DNA of 64,000 bases, taken from assembly GCF_003945545.1 (NCBI RefSeq), contig NZ_CP029617.1, positions 5,937,001 through 6,001,000 of the forward strand, given 5' to 3'. This document shows positions 7,134 to 15,665 of the stretch, piece by piece. The number at the start of each line of letters is the position of its first letter. The first letter of the stretch is position 1. The stretch is from Streptomyces sp. WAC 01529 (GTDB taxonomy: Bacteria; Actinomycetota; Actinomycetes; Streptomycetales; Streptomycetaceae). The notes beneath the pieces are model-generated. The model was not told the DNA's origin. It saw only the letters and a list, made by a program, of their open reading frames with translations, and did not search any database. The position numbers and the translations under genes are program-made.

Positions 7134-7742
7134 ATGGCCGGTCAAGTCCGTGCGCGGAAGAACGCCCCGCCGCGTGAGGACGTACTGACCACCGCCATGG
7201 AGATGATCGCCGCGCGCGGCCTGGAGAAGCTGACCATGGCCGCGCTCGGCCGTGAGGTCGGCATGAGCTCCGGGCACCTCCTCTACTACTTCCGCACCAA
7301 GGACGAACTGCTCCTGCGCACCCTGGAGTGGAGCGAGGGCCGCCTCGGCATCGAGCGCGGCCGTCTCCTCGCCCGTCCCGGGACGGCCCGCGCGCGCCTG
7401 GACGCCTACGTCGAGCTGTACGTCCCCGACGGCGTCGGCGACCCCCACTGGACGCTCTGGCTGGAGGTCTGGAACCGCTCCCTGAACGCCGACGAGGAGG
7501 GCCGCGACCGGCAGGCCGCGATCGAGGGCGCCTGGCACCGCGACCTGGTGGCGCTGCTCGCCGAGGGCGTCTCGCGCGGTGAGTTCGGCGCGATCGACCC
7601 CGACCGGTTCGCCGCGCGGCTGCGGGCGCTGCTCGACGGGTTCTCCATCCATGTGGCGATCGGGCTGCGCGGCACGGGGCGGGAGCAAGTCCTCGCTCAT
7701 GTACGGGAGTTCCTGGACGGGGCGCTGGCCTCGGACGCGTAG
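7134..7742 (+). CDS. TetR family transcriptional regulator
   Basis: A 202-residue TetR regulator. The N-terminal helix-turn-helix is clear (LTMAALGREVGMSSGHLLYYF, about residues 32-52, the F/Y ending being typical), preceded by the usual first helix (EDVLTTAMEMIAARG). The C-terminal ligand and dimer domain, with WLEVWNRSLN near residue 107, resembles the BetI-like C-terminal class. The closest downstream gene on the same strand is the first propeller gene, 124 bp away. The target is not evident from position. The start is ATG 7134; no strong ribosome-binding site is visible. Confidence 0.85.
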   Translation: MAGQVRARKNAPPREDVLTTAMEMIAARGLEKLTMAALGREVGMSSGHLLYYFRTKDELLLRTLEWSEGRLGIERGRLLARPGTARARLDAYVELYVPDGVGDPHWTLWLEVWNRSLNADEEGRDRQAAIEGAWHRDLVALLAEGVSRGEFGAIDPDRFAARLRALLDGFSIHVAIGLRGTGREQVLAHVREFLDGALASDA

Positions 7743-7865
7743 GGACGACCGGCGGCCTGTCTAGGTTGTACGCGTTCCTGCGGATTGCCCGTGGCCCGGT
7801 GATGGGCTTGTATTCCTGTGGGCCTTCGGTAGTGGGGGCGGGGTGCGACGTGTGTGGGGGAAGCC

Positions 7866-8942
7866 ATGTCCATGGGCAGACGTGTGCGATTAGGCGTGCT
7901 GGCGGCGGGGGTCGCGGGGGCGGTGGGGATCACCGGGTTACCGATGACCGCCGCGCAGGCCGCGCCCGCCGCCCCACCCGCACCCCGCGTGGAGCGCGTC
8001 AGCGTGGCCGCCGACGGGAGCGAGGCCAACGGCGGCTCCGGCGCCGCCTCCATCACCGCGAGCGGCAGCCACATCGCCTTCAGCAGCAGCGCCACCAACC
8101 TCACGCCGGACACCGCCCCGCGCCCGCAGAGCAGCGCCCACGTACGCGACACCGGGACCGGACAGGTCACCCGCATCAAGAGCAGCCTCAGCGCCCCGGT
8201 CATCAGCGGCGACGGACGCTACGCCGCGTACACCGACTGGGGCACGCACACCGTCAAGGTCTTCCTCACCGATCTGCGCACCGGGGAGCGCAAACAGGTC
8301 GGCGGCGCCTCCAAGGACTCCTCCCATCGCCCCGCCCTCAGCGCCGACGGCCGCTACCTCGCCTACGAACTGCGCCCCCAGCACCCCGCCGACCCCCACC
8401 GCATCGAGGTCTACGACCGCGTCACGGACACCCGCGAGACCGTCAGCGGCGCGCCGCAGGGCTCCACCCACGACATGACCGCGCCTTCCCTCAGCGCCGA
8501 CGGCCGGTACGTCGCCTTCCGTGACGCGGGCTCCGGGGAGATCTGGGTCCGCGACCGCGCGAAGGACACACTCACGCGCGTCGACGACGGCACGGCCACC
8601 GCACTCGTGCAACTCAGCGGCGACGGCCGCACCGTCGCGATGAACTCCGCCGACGGCGCCCGACTCCGCGACCTGCGCACCGGCAGGACGTGGGAGATCG
8701 CGGGCGCCGAGGCCGAGGCGGTCAGCCCCGACGGGCGCCACGTCCTCTACAAGGACGCCGGGTCGACGCTGCGGCTGCGCAAGCTGAACAACGGCCGCGA
8801 GACCGTCGTCGGACACGGCGTCGCGGGCCCCGGCGCCATCGGCGCGAAGGCACGCACCGTCGTCTACTCCTCGCCCGACGCGGACGTCGTGCCCGGCGAC
8901 ACCAACGGCGTGAACGACGTCTTCCAGTGGACGGCCCGCTGA
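7866..8942 (+). CDS. secreted TolB-like beta-propeller protein (copy 1)
   Basis: A 358-residue exported protein. A signal peptide ending near AQA (about residue 34) is followed by repeated blades of the PD40/TolB type: SADGRYLAYE, SADGRYVAFRDAGSGEIWVRDRAKDT, SGDGRTVAM and SPDGRHVLY, each with the S.DGR.(V/I)A motif. It ends with DVVPGDTNGVNDVFQW, a closing motif shared with the next two genes. TolB-like propellers usually bind peptides or carbohydrates; the ligand here is unknown. ATG 7872 is an alternative start with better spacing to GGGGGAAG. The stop overlaps the next start (TGATG), so copies 1 and 2 are translationally coupled. Confidence 0.8.
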   Translation: MSMGRRVRLGVLAAGVAGAVGITGLPMTAAQAAPAAPPAPRVERVSVAADGSEANGGSGAASITASGSHIAFSSSATNLTPDTAPRPQSSAHVRDTGTGQVTRIKSSLSAPVISGDGRYAAYTDWGTHTVKVFLTDLRTGERKQVGGASKDSSHRPALSADGRYLAYELRPQHPADPHRIEVYDRVTDTRETVSGAPQGSTHDMTAPSLSADGRYVAFRDAGSGEIWVRDRAKDTLTRVDDGTATALVQLSGDGRTVAMNSADGARLRDLRTGRTWEIAGAEAEAVSPDGRHVLYKDAGSTLRLRKLNNGRETVVGHGVAGPGAIGAKARTVVYSSPDADVVPGDTNGVNDVFQWTAR

Positions 8943-10063
8943 TGCGCCCCGCGCGCCCCCCGCTGGCCGCGCCCATCCTGCTGGCCGCGCTCATCGCCAT
9001 GACGCTCACGGCAGCGCCCGCAGCGCCCGCAGCGCCCGCCGTGGCCCCTCCCACCGGATCCACCGCTCAAGCGAAGCCGCACACCCCCCGCACCGAACGC
9101 GTCAGCACCACCGGCGACGGCGGTCAGGCCGACGGGCCCTCGCGGAACGCCGCGCTCAGCGCCGACGGGCGGTACGTCGGGTTCACCACAACGGCCGCCG
9201 CCTTCGGCTGCGCCCCCTTCTTCGACTGCCTGCGCGTGAAGGACCTCACCACGGGCGAGGTCACCGAGGTCGGCACCGGCGACGGCGCCACGTATGACGC
9301 GCCCCTGCTCAGCGCGGACGGCGGCCGCATCGCGTACACGGCGACGAAGCGGTTCGCGGCGCCCTATCTCTACGACCGGGCGACCGGCACCTCCCAGCGG
9401 CTCTGGCCCCAGGACCCGCCCGGATCCAACGAGTTGGGAGCCGTCGCGTCGATCAGCCCGGACGGCACCCACGTCGCGTACACGCTCGGCAACCGCCACG
9501 GCGACCAGGACTCCCGCCTCCTGTACGTACGCTCCACCGCGACCGGCACCGACGAACTGATCTCGCCGCCCGAGGAGGGCCGCAAGGCGGCGGCCTCGGT
9601 CAGCGGCGACGGCGGGCGTGTCGCGTATCAGATCGGCGCCGGCGACACGTCGCACATCCTCGTCAAGGACCGGACCACCGGCACCACGACCCGCGTCGCC
9701 ACCGGCCTCGGCGCCGCCGAACTGGTGCGGATCACCGTGAACGGCCACCGCGTCCTCCTCAACGCGCGAGGCGGTCTGTACGTCCACGACCTGCGGACCG
9801 GCACGACCGAGCGCGTCGCGGACGCCCCCGCCAACTCGGCGACGGACAACGGACGTTACGCGCTGATCACCGAGCCGCAAGGGCCGCGCGTGCTGGACCT
9901 GAGGACGGGGGAGAGCACCGAGGCCGGCCCCGCCGACGCCAGGACGGGGCGAGGCGCGCTGGCCCGCGACGGCCGGACAGTGGCGTTCGGTTCGCAGGCC
10001 ACCGACCTCGTGCCCGGCGACACGAACGGCGTCGCCGACGTCTTCGTACGGCACAGACGGTGA
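8942..10063 (+). CDS. secreted TolB-like beta-propeller protein (copy 2)
   Basis: A 373-residue paralogue of the preceding gene. It starts at ATG 8942, sharing one base with the upstream stop. It has an Ala/Pro-rich signal peptide and a TolB-like propeller with RTERVSTTGDGGQADGPS near the N-terminus of the mature protein, then blades marked by SADGRYVGFTT, SPDGTHVAYT and SGDGGRVAY, and the C-terminal DLVPGDTNGVADVFVR motif. Two cysteines (FGCAPFFDCL) within one blade may form a local disulfide absent from copy 1. It is probably exported and co-expressed with copy 1. Confidence 0.8.
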   Translation: MRPARPPLAAPILLAALIAMTLTAAPAAPAAPAVAPPTGSTAQAKPHTPRTERVSTTGDGGQADGPSRNAALSADGRYVGFTTTAAAFGCAPFFDCLRVKDLTTGEVTEVGTGDGATYDAPLLSADGGRIAYTATKRFAAPYLYDRATGTSQRLWPQDPPGSNELGAVASISPDGTHVAYTLGNRHGDQDSRLLYVRSTATGTDELISPPEEGRKAAASVSGDGGRVAYQIGAGDTSHILVKDRTTGTTTRVATGLGAAELVRITVNGHRVLLNARGGLYVHDLRTGTTERVADAPANSATDNGRYALITEPQGPRVLDLRTGESTEAGPADARTGRGALARDGRTVAFGSQATDLVPGDTNGVADVFVRHRR

Positions 10064-10135
10064 ACGTCCGCCGTCCCGAGCCCATCCCGCACCACACGCG
10101 CTGAACACGCCGAACCACCACGGGGGGACCCCACC

Positions 10136-11347
10136 ATGAAGCAACGCGACAGAGTAGTCACCGGCCTGTGTCTGGCCGCCCTGTTGGGCACCCTGGGAGC
10201 GCTCCCGGCCCAGGCGGAGCCCGAGCCGCAGCCGCCCGCCACCGAGCGGATCAGCACGACGAACGACGGCACGCAGCTGGACCGGCCGTCCTACGACCCG
10301 GCGATGGGCGAGGGCCGCGTCACCGGGTTCACCTCCGAGGGGAGAGCGGACGACGTCGACACGGACGACATCGCGGACGTGTTCCTCCACAACCGCCTCG
10401 GCGACAACGCGGAGGTGAGCTACCACGGCGACGGACCGTCGTACGACTCCGGACCCTGCCTCAGCGGGCGCATGTTCGGTTTCATCTCCGAGTCCACGAA
10501 GCTCGCCACCCCGCCCCGGCCCGACCACCGCCCGCTCGCCTACATCCGCAACCGCTCGGTCGGCAAGATCACCGGCCTCCACAGCTACCACGGCGTTCCC
10601 TACGCGTCGATGTCGGAGCCCAGGGTGGACCCCAGCTGCCAGTGGATCGCCTTCACGGCCACGCTGCCCGCCACCGCCGCCGAGCCGGACCCGCAGCCCC
10701 GCGTCTACCGCTACAAGTTCAACGGCGGCAACAACGACCTGGTCAGCGAGGCGTCCCCGCAGGCGGCCCGGCACCCGTCGATCAGCTACAACGGGCGGTA
10801 CGTCGCCTATGAGCAGGGCGGCGAGGTCTACGTCCGCGACCTGGACACCGGCGCCCGCGAGAAGATCTCCGTGGCCCGGGACGGCGGCGCGGCCGACGGC
10901 GTCTCGTCGGCGCCCTCGCTGAGCGGGGACGGCCGCCACGTCGCCTTCGAGTCACGCGCCTCCAACCTCGTACCGGGCGACAGGAACCGCGCCGCGAACG
11001 TCTTCGTGCGCGACCTCGACACCGGCACGACGACCCTGGTCCAGGGCCCGCGCAAGAAGGACGCCACGACGCAGCCCTCGCTCGCCGTCAACGGCACCCA
11101 CCTCGCGTACGTCGCCTCCCGGACCACGGGCAAGGGCCGGGCACCCGCCGTCCACCTGCGCGAACTCGCCACCGGAAAGACACGGCTGATCAGCGTCGAC
11201 CTCCAGGGCGGCCCCAACGACCTCGCGGCCGGCAACCCCTCGGTGAACGAGGACGGCACTGTCGTGGCCTTCGACTCCGCCTCGCCCGATCTGGTGACGG
11301 GGGACACCAACGGCGTCTCGGACGTCTTCCTGCGCACGGTCGACTGA
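10136..11347 (+). CDS. secreted TolB-like beta-propeller protein (copy 3)
   Basis: A 403-residue third paralogue, 72 bp after copy 2. The signal peptide ends near AQA (about residue 22). The mature N-terminus repeats the family opening (ATERISTTNDGTQLDRPS), and blades carry SYNGRYVAYEQ, SGDGRHVAFES and NEDGTVVAFDS. The motif NLVPGDRNRAANVFVRDLD occurs internally and DLVTGDTNGVSDVFLR at the C-terminus, so the closing motif is really a blade element. It is more diverged in its first half than copies 1 and 2, with cysteines near GPCLSG and PSCQW. Function unknown; the three together look like an extracellular binding set. Confidence 0.8.
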   Translation: MKQRDRVVTGLCLAALLGTLGALPAQAEPEPQPPATERISTTNDGTQLDRPSYDPAMGEGRVTGFTSEGRADDVDTDDIADVFLHNRLGDNAEVSYHGDGPSYDSGPCLSGRMFGFISESTKLATPPRPDHRPLAYIRNRSVGKITGLHSYHGVPYASMSEPRVDPSCQWIAFTATLPATAAEPDPQPRVYRYKFNGGNNDLVSEASPQAARHPSISYNGRYVAYEQGGEVYVRDLDTGAREKISVARDGGAADGVSSAPSLSGDGRHVAFESRASNLVPGDRNRAANVFVRDLDTGTTTLVQGPRKKDATTQPSLAVNGTHLAYVASRTTGKGRAPAVHLRELATGKTRLISVDLQGGPNDLAAGNPSVNEDGTVVAFDSASPDLVTGDTNGVSDVFLRTVD

Positions 11348-11456
11348 CAGCGGGCCCCGGCAGCAGCAGCACCACCACAGTCATCGCCCGCATCGTGAGA
11401 CGGGGCCGCGCGGTGCGGGCGGGCTGTGGCAGGCTGCTTCCGTGCTCTCGTTCGCC

Positions 11457-11492
11457 ATGATTATTGGCAGCAGGCGCGCCGGTCCGCAGTGA
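11457..11492 (+). CDS. putative leader peptide of the cimA attenuator
   Basis: A short frame reads M-I-I-G-S-R-R-A-G-P-Q then TGA. Both isoleucines use ATT, a rare codon in such GC-rich genomes, so ribosomes should pause here when charged isoleucine tRNA is scarce. An in-frame GTG at 11442 would add LSFA upstream and is an alternative start. No strong ribosome-binding site is visible. The frame lies 190 bp upstream of cimA and is followed by an intrinsic terminator, the classic layout for amino acid attenuation. Too short to support by coding statistics; the call rests on context. Confidence 0.5.
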   Translation: MIIGSRRAGPQ

Positions 11493-11573
11493 CCGTCTCG
11501 TACCACCAAGTACGGGCGGACACCGTCGTCCTCGACCCGCGCGCAGACCTCTCGCACCCGCGAGGGGTTTTTT
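11493..11573 (+). promoter_or_regulatory. cimA leader hairpin and attenuator terminator
   Basis: Two hairpins follow the leader peptide. The first uses CGTAC (11499-11503) with GTACG (11510-11514), plus CCG/CGG flanks, just past the leader stop. The second is CCTCTCGC (11548-11555) with GCGAGGGG (11560-11567), loop ACCC, followed directly by six T residues (11568-11573). A true U-run terminator inside a 5' leader is unusual in Streptomyces and points to premature termination controlled by translation of the Ile-Ile leader. Confidence 0.65.
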
Positions 11574-11679
11574 CGTTTCCCGGCCCAACTGCAGCCGGAC
11601 GCGGAGCGCACGGGATCATCGTGGGCGGTGGAGCCGGTCCTTCCGGTAGACCGAGATCCGACACAGGAGCCAGATCAGC

Positions 11680-13284
11680 ATGACGGAAACCAGCACGCCC
11701 GACGATTCCTTCCATGTCTTCGACACGACGCTGCGCGACGGCGCGCAGCGCGAGGGCATCAACCTCACCGTCGCGGACAAGCTGACCATCGCCCGGCACC
11801 TGGACGACTTCGGCGTGGGCTTCATCGAGGGCGGCTGGCCCGGCGCCAACCCGCGCGACACCGAGTTCTTCGCGCGGGCCAAGCAGGAGATCACCTTCCG
11901 GCACGCCCAGCTCGTCGCGTTCGGCGCCACCCGCCGCGCGGGCGCCAAGGCGGCCGACGACCCGCAGGTCAACGCCCTCCTGGAGTCCGGCGCCCCCGTC
12001 ATCACGCTCGTCGCCAAGGCCCACGACCGGCACGTCGAGCTGGCCCTGCGCACCACCTTGGAGGAGAACCTGGAGATGGTGCGGGACACCGTCTCCTACC
12101 TCCGCTCGCAGGGGCGTCGCGTCTTCGTCGACTGCGAGCACTTCTTCGACGGCTACCGCGCCAACCCGGAGTACGCGAAGTCCGTCGTACGGGCCGCCGC
12201 GGAGGCGGGCGCCGATGTCGTCGTCCTGTGCGACACCAACGGCGGCATGCTGCCCGCGCAGGTCCAGGCCGTCGTGGCCACCGTCGCCGCCGACACCGGC
12301 GCCCGGCTCGGCATCCACGCCCAGGACGACACCGGCTGCGCGGTCGCCAACACCCTGGCCGCCGTCGACGCGGGCGCCACGCACGTGCAGTGCACGGCCA
12401 ACGGCTACGGCGAGCGGGTCGGCAACGCCAACCTCTTCCCGGTCGTCGGCGCCCTGGAACTCAAGTACGGCAAGCGGGTCCTGCCCGAGGGCGCGCTGCG
12501 CGAGATGACCCGCGTCTCGCACGCCATCGCCGAGGTCGTCAACCTCACGCCCGCCACCCATCAGCCGTACGTGGGCGTCTCCGCCTTCGCGCACAAGGCG
12601 GGACTGCACGCCTCCGCGATCAAGGTCGACCCGGACCTGTACCAGCACATCGACCCGGACCTCGTCGGCAACCGCATCCGCATGCTCGTCTCCGACATGG
12701 CCGGCCGCGCCTCCATCGAGCTGAAGGGCAAGGAACTCGGCGTCGACCTCGGCGACGACCGCGCCCTGGTCGGCAGGGTCGTGGAGCGGGTCAAGGAGCG
12801 CGAACTCCAGGGCTATACGTACGAGGCCGCCGACGCCTCCTTCGAGCTGCTGCTCCGCGAGGAGGCCGAGGGCAGGGCGCGCAGGTACTTCCGCGTCGAG
12901 TCGTGGCGGGCCATCGTCGAGGACCGCCCCGACGGCACGCACGCCAACGAGGCGACCGTGAAGCTGTGGGCCAAGGGCGAGCGCATCGTCGCCACGGCGG
13001 AGGGGAACGGCCCGGTCAACGCGCTCGACCGGGCGCTGCGCGTCGGCCTCGAACGCATCTACCCGCAGCTCGCCAAGTTGGAGCTTGTCGACTACAAGGT
13101 CCGCATCCTGGAGGGCAAGCACGGCACGTCCTCCACCACGCGCGTCCTGATCTCCACGTCCGACGGCGTCGGGGAGTGGTCGACCGTCGGCGTCGCCGAG
13201 AACGTCATCGCCGCGTCGTGGGGCGCGCTGCAGGACGCGTACACCTACGGGCTGCTGCGGGCCGGGGTCGAGCCCGTCGAGTAA
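11680..13284 (+). CDS. cimA: (R)-citramalate synthase
   Basis: A 534-residue member of the isopropylmalate/homocitrate synthase family, of the length and motif pattern of citramalate synthases. It should condense acetyl-CoA with pyruvate to (R)-citramalate, the entry to threonine-independent 2-oxobutyrate and isoleucine synthesis, using LeuCD and LeuB for later steps. The HMGL-like barrel begins with FDTTLRDGAQREG (about residues 14-26), and the metal-binding HAQDDTGCAVAN lies near residue 210. The C-terminal LeuA-type allosteric domain covers about residues 400-530. It is often labelled 2-isopropylmalate synthase by homology. AGGAG at about 11665 precedes ATG 11680. The upstream leader suggests attenuation by isoleucine. 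Confidence 0.9.
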   Translation: MTETSTPDDSFHVFDTTLRDGAQREGINLTVADKLTIARHLDDFGVGFIEGGWPGANPRDTEFFARAKQEITFRHAQLVAFGATRRAGAKAADDPQVNALLESGAPVITLVAKAHDRHVELALRTTLEENLEMVRDTVSYLRSQGRRVFVDCEHFFDGYRANPEYAKSVVRAAAEAGADVVVLCDTNGGMLPAQVQAVVATVAADTGARLGIHAQDDTGCAVANTLAAVDAGATHVQCTANGYGERVGNANLFPVVGALELKYGKRVLPEGALREMTRVSHAIAEVVNLTPATHQPYVGVSAFAHKAGLHASAIKVDPDLYQHIDPDLVGNRIRMLVSDMAGRASIELKGKELGVDLGDDRALVGRVVERVKERELQGYTYEAADASFELLLREEAEGRARRYFRVESWRAIVEDRPDGTHANEATVKLWAKGERIVATAEGNGPVNALDRALRVGLERIYPQLAKLELVDYKVRILEGKHGTSSTTRVLISTSDGVGEWSTVGVAENVIAASWGALQDAYTYGLLRAGVEPVE

Positions 13285-13316
13285 CCCTTCCCGGGCCCTT
13301 GGGTTACGTTCGAAGT

Positions 13317-14675
13317 ATGAGGAATCGGGCGAAGCGGTTCACGGTAGGGCTTTCCGGTCTGCTGCTCGCCCTGGGTGCCACGTCCTTCACGGCGGCGCCC
13401 GGGGCCCTGGCGGCCGACACCTCCGAGGTGGCCGCAGCCTGGGAGAAGGATCCGGTGTACGTCGATCCCGCGGCGTCGGACCAGCTCTCCGACTCCCAGG
13501 CCGACGCGCTCGCCCGGAAGATCGAGGACGCGGACAAGCCGGTGTTCGTGGCCGTCCTGCCGCAGGACTTCCCGCGGCAGGACCTCTTCCAGAAACTGCG
13601 GACCGAGACGGGCGTGACGGGTGTGTACGCGGTCCGCCTCGGCGACGACTTCGACGCGAAGGCCGACCGCTCGGTGCTGCCCGGCAACGCCGTGAACAAC
13701 CTCGTCTCCCTCGTGCGCGGCGAGGACGCCGCCACCCAGCTCGACGACTTCGTCGACGAGGCCCTGGCGCAGGCCGCCGGGAAGGCCCCGCGCTCGTGGA
13801 GCGGCGGGCCCACCGGTGACGGCGTCTCGGTCGGCACGCTCGCCGGCGTCGGCGTGGTGATCGTGGCGGGCGGCGTGGGCGCGTACGCCGTGATCCGCCG
13901 CAAGAAGCGGCGCCACGAGGAGGCGCAGCGCGACGCGCTGCGCAAGCTCTCCGTCGTCGTCGACGAGGACATCACCGCGTTCGGCGAGGAGCTGGACCGG
14001 CTCGACTTCCACCCCGCGGAGCCGGGCGCCGACGACGCGATGCGCGCCGACTACGAGCGCGCGCTCGACGCCTACGAGAAGGCCAAGTCGGCCATGGCGG
14101 CCGCGACACGGCCCGAGGACGTGCGGGGCGTGACCCAGGCCCTGGAGGACGGGCGCTTCTCACTGGCGCTGCTCGCCGCGCGGCGCGAGGGGCGGCCGCT
14201 GCCGGAGCGGCGGGCCCCCTGCTTCTTCGACCCGCGGCACGGGCCCTCGGTCGAGGACGTCATGTGGGCGCCCGCGGGCGGCCCCGAGCGCGCGGTCCCG
14301 GTGTGCGCGGCGGACGCGGCCCGGCTGGCCGACGGCCAGGACCCGATGGCCAGGACCGTGGCCACGGAGTACGGGGAGCGGCGGCCCTACTGGGAGGCGG
14401 GGCCCGCGTACGGGCCGTGGGCGGGCGGGTACTTCGGCGGGGGCATCCTGCCGGGCCTGCTGATCGGCACGATGCTCGGCGGAATGATGGCGAGCCCGGC
14501 GTACGGGGCGGACTTCGGGGAGGGGTACGGGGACGTCGGGGGCGGCTATGGGGGCGGGGACTACTCGGGGGCGGACTTCGACCCCGGCGACTTCGGCGGC
14601 GGAGGCGGCGGGGACTTCGGCGGTGGCGGGGACTTCGGGGGCGGCGGGGACTTCGGCGGGGGTGGTGGGTTCTAG
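13317..14675 (+). CDS. membrane-anchored exported protein with Gly-rich tail (TPM-like)
   Basis: A 452-residue protein. It has a signal peptide cut near ALAA (about residue 32). An extracytoplasmic domain of about 140 residues follows, opening WEKDPVYVDP and containing a (V/F)VAVLP motif as in TPM/YgcG-like domains. One membrane span follows (about 176-198, SVGTLAGVGVVIVAGGVGAY), then a basic stop-transfer RRKKRRH, a helical cytoplasmic domain with CFFDPRHGPS, and a C-terminus of about 80 residues of Gly, Tyr, Asp and Phe in GGGGDFGG-type repeats. TPM-domain proteins in photosynthetic organisms act in photosystem II repair; in Streptomyces the role is unknown. It starts 32 bp after cimA and may be read through from it. 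Confidence 0.7.
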   Translation: MRNRAKRFTVGLSGLLLALGATSFTAAPGALAADTSEVAAAWEKDPVYVDPAASDQLSDSQADALARKIEDADKPVFVAVLPQDFPRQDLFQKLRTETGVTGVYAVRLGDDFDAKADRSVLPGNAVNNLVSLVRGEDAATQLDDFVDEALAQAAGKAPRSWSGGPTGDGVSVGTLAGVGVVIVAGGVGAYAVIRRKKRRHEEAQRDALRKLSVVVDEDITAFGEELDRLDFHPAEPGADDAMRADYERALDAYEKAKSAMAAATRPEDVRGVTQALEDGRFSLALLAARREGRPLPERRAPCFFDPRHGPSVEDVMWAPAGGPERAVPVCAADAARLADGQDPMARTVATEYGERRPYWEAGPAYGPWAGGYFGGGILPGLLIGTMLGGMMASPAYGADFGEGYGDVGGGYGGGDYSGADFDPGDFGGGGGGDFGGGGDFGGGGDFGGGGGF

Positions 14676-14782
14676 GGCGGGGCCGTGGCGGGACATCGGC
14701 CGCGCTTGCGCGAGAAGACTGCGAGACGGTACGGTTCGTCTCGTATCTCTATCTCGTGCGTTCGACTCGCTGGAGGTGGCTC

Positions 14783-15658
14783 ATGGTGCGTGAGCAGTAC
14801 GTGGAGGTCGCGGCCGGGGTGCGGCTGTGGACGGAGCGGCGGGGGGCGGCCGACGCCCCGGCGCTGCTGCTCGTCATGGGGGCGCAGGCCTCCGGGCTCG
14901 GCTGGCCCGAGGAGCTGGTGGACGCGCTCGCGGAGCGGCATCACGTCATCCGCTACGACCATCGCGACACGGGGCGCTCCAGCCACAGCTTCGACGAACA
15001 CCCCTACCCCGTCACGGACTTGGCGCGGGACATCATCGCGGTCCTGGACGGCCTCGGGATCGAGGGGGCGCACCTGGTGGGTCTCTCACTCGGCGGCATG
15101 CTCACCCAGCTGGTCCTCGCGGACCACCCCGAGCGGGTGCTGAGCGCGACCCTGATGGGGACGTGCGCGCTGAGCGAGACGCCGTACCTGGGGCCCGATG
15201 GCGTGAGCGAGCTGCCGGGCATCGCGCCGGAGGTGCTCGCGCTGTGGGCGCAACCGGTGGAGGACCACGGTCTGGAGGCCGAGCTGGACCGGCGGGTGGC
15301 GCACTGGCGGGTGCTCGGCGGCGATCGGATCCCCTTCGACGCCGCGTACTTCAGGGAGCTGGAGCGGCGCATCATCGAGCACGCGGGCGGTTACGCGGCG
15401 CCGACCGCGCACGGCCGTGCCGACGATTCCGGGATGCTCCGCACCGCCGAGCTGGCCCGGAACGAGGTCCCGACCCTCGTCGTCTCGGCCCCGGCCGAGC
15501 CGGTCTTCCCGCCCCCGCACCCGCAGCATCTCGCCCAGGTCATCGGGGGATCCCGGCTGGTGGAGGTGCCGGGCATGGGGCACGCGCTGCCCCCGGCCGT
15601 TCTCGGCCCCCTCGCGGAGGCGATCCTGGCGCACACCGGGGGCGCGGTGCGCGTGTGA
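14783..15658 (+). CDS. alpha/beta hydrolase
   Basis: A 291-residue alpha/beta-fold hydrolase. The nucleophile elbow is GLSLGG (Ser near residue 99), the oxyanion-side motif is LLVMGAQASG near residue 36, HRDTGRS follows strand 4, and the catalytic His lies in PGMGHALPP near the C-terminus. The sequence type (DHRDTGRSS, HLVGLSLGGMLTQ) is that of esterases and lactonases annotated as alpha/beta hydrolase or aclacinomycin methylesterase-like. The substrate cannot be deduced. GGAGG at 14772-14776 is six bases before ATG 14783. It is followed by a convergent gene. Confidence 0.85.
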   Translation: MVREQYVEVAAGVRLWTERRGAADAPALLLVMGAQASGLGWPEELVDALAERHHVIRYDHRDTGRSSHSFDEHPYPVTDLARDIIAVLDGLGIEGAHLVGLSLGGMLTQLVLADHPERVLSATLMGTCALSETPYLGPDGVSELPGIAPEVLALWAQPVEDHGLEAELDRRVAHWRVLGGDRIPFDAAYFRELERRIIEHAGGYAAPTAHGRADDSGMLRTAELARNEVPTLVVSAPAEPVFPPPHPQHLAQVIGGSRLVEVPGMGHALPPAVLGPLAEAILAHTGGAVRV

Positions 15659-15665
15659 GGGGCCG

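Noticed and set aside
8864..10939. Very long minus-strand open frame opposite the propeller genes
   Set aside because: It mirrors three plus-strand genes with signal peptides and domain motifs. Antisense frames stay open easily in DNA this GC-rich, and the translation is low-complexity Val/Gly/Ala/Arg.
11348..11680. T-box or metabolite riboswitch upstream of cimA
   Set aside because: I see no T-box sequence (GGTGG-type) or specifier stem, and the leader peptide with Ile codons explains the terminator better.
11680..13284. 2-isopropylmalate synthase LeuA
   Set aside because: The 534-residue length and the FDTTLRDGAQREG/GGWPGANPRD type of sequence fit the citramalate synthase branch better than LeuA.
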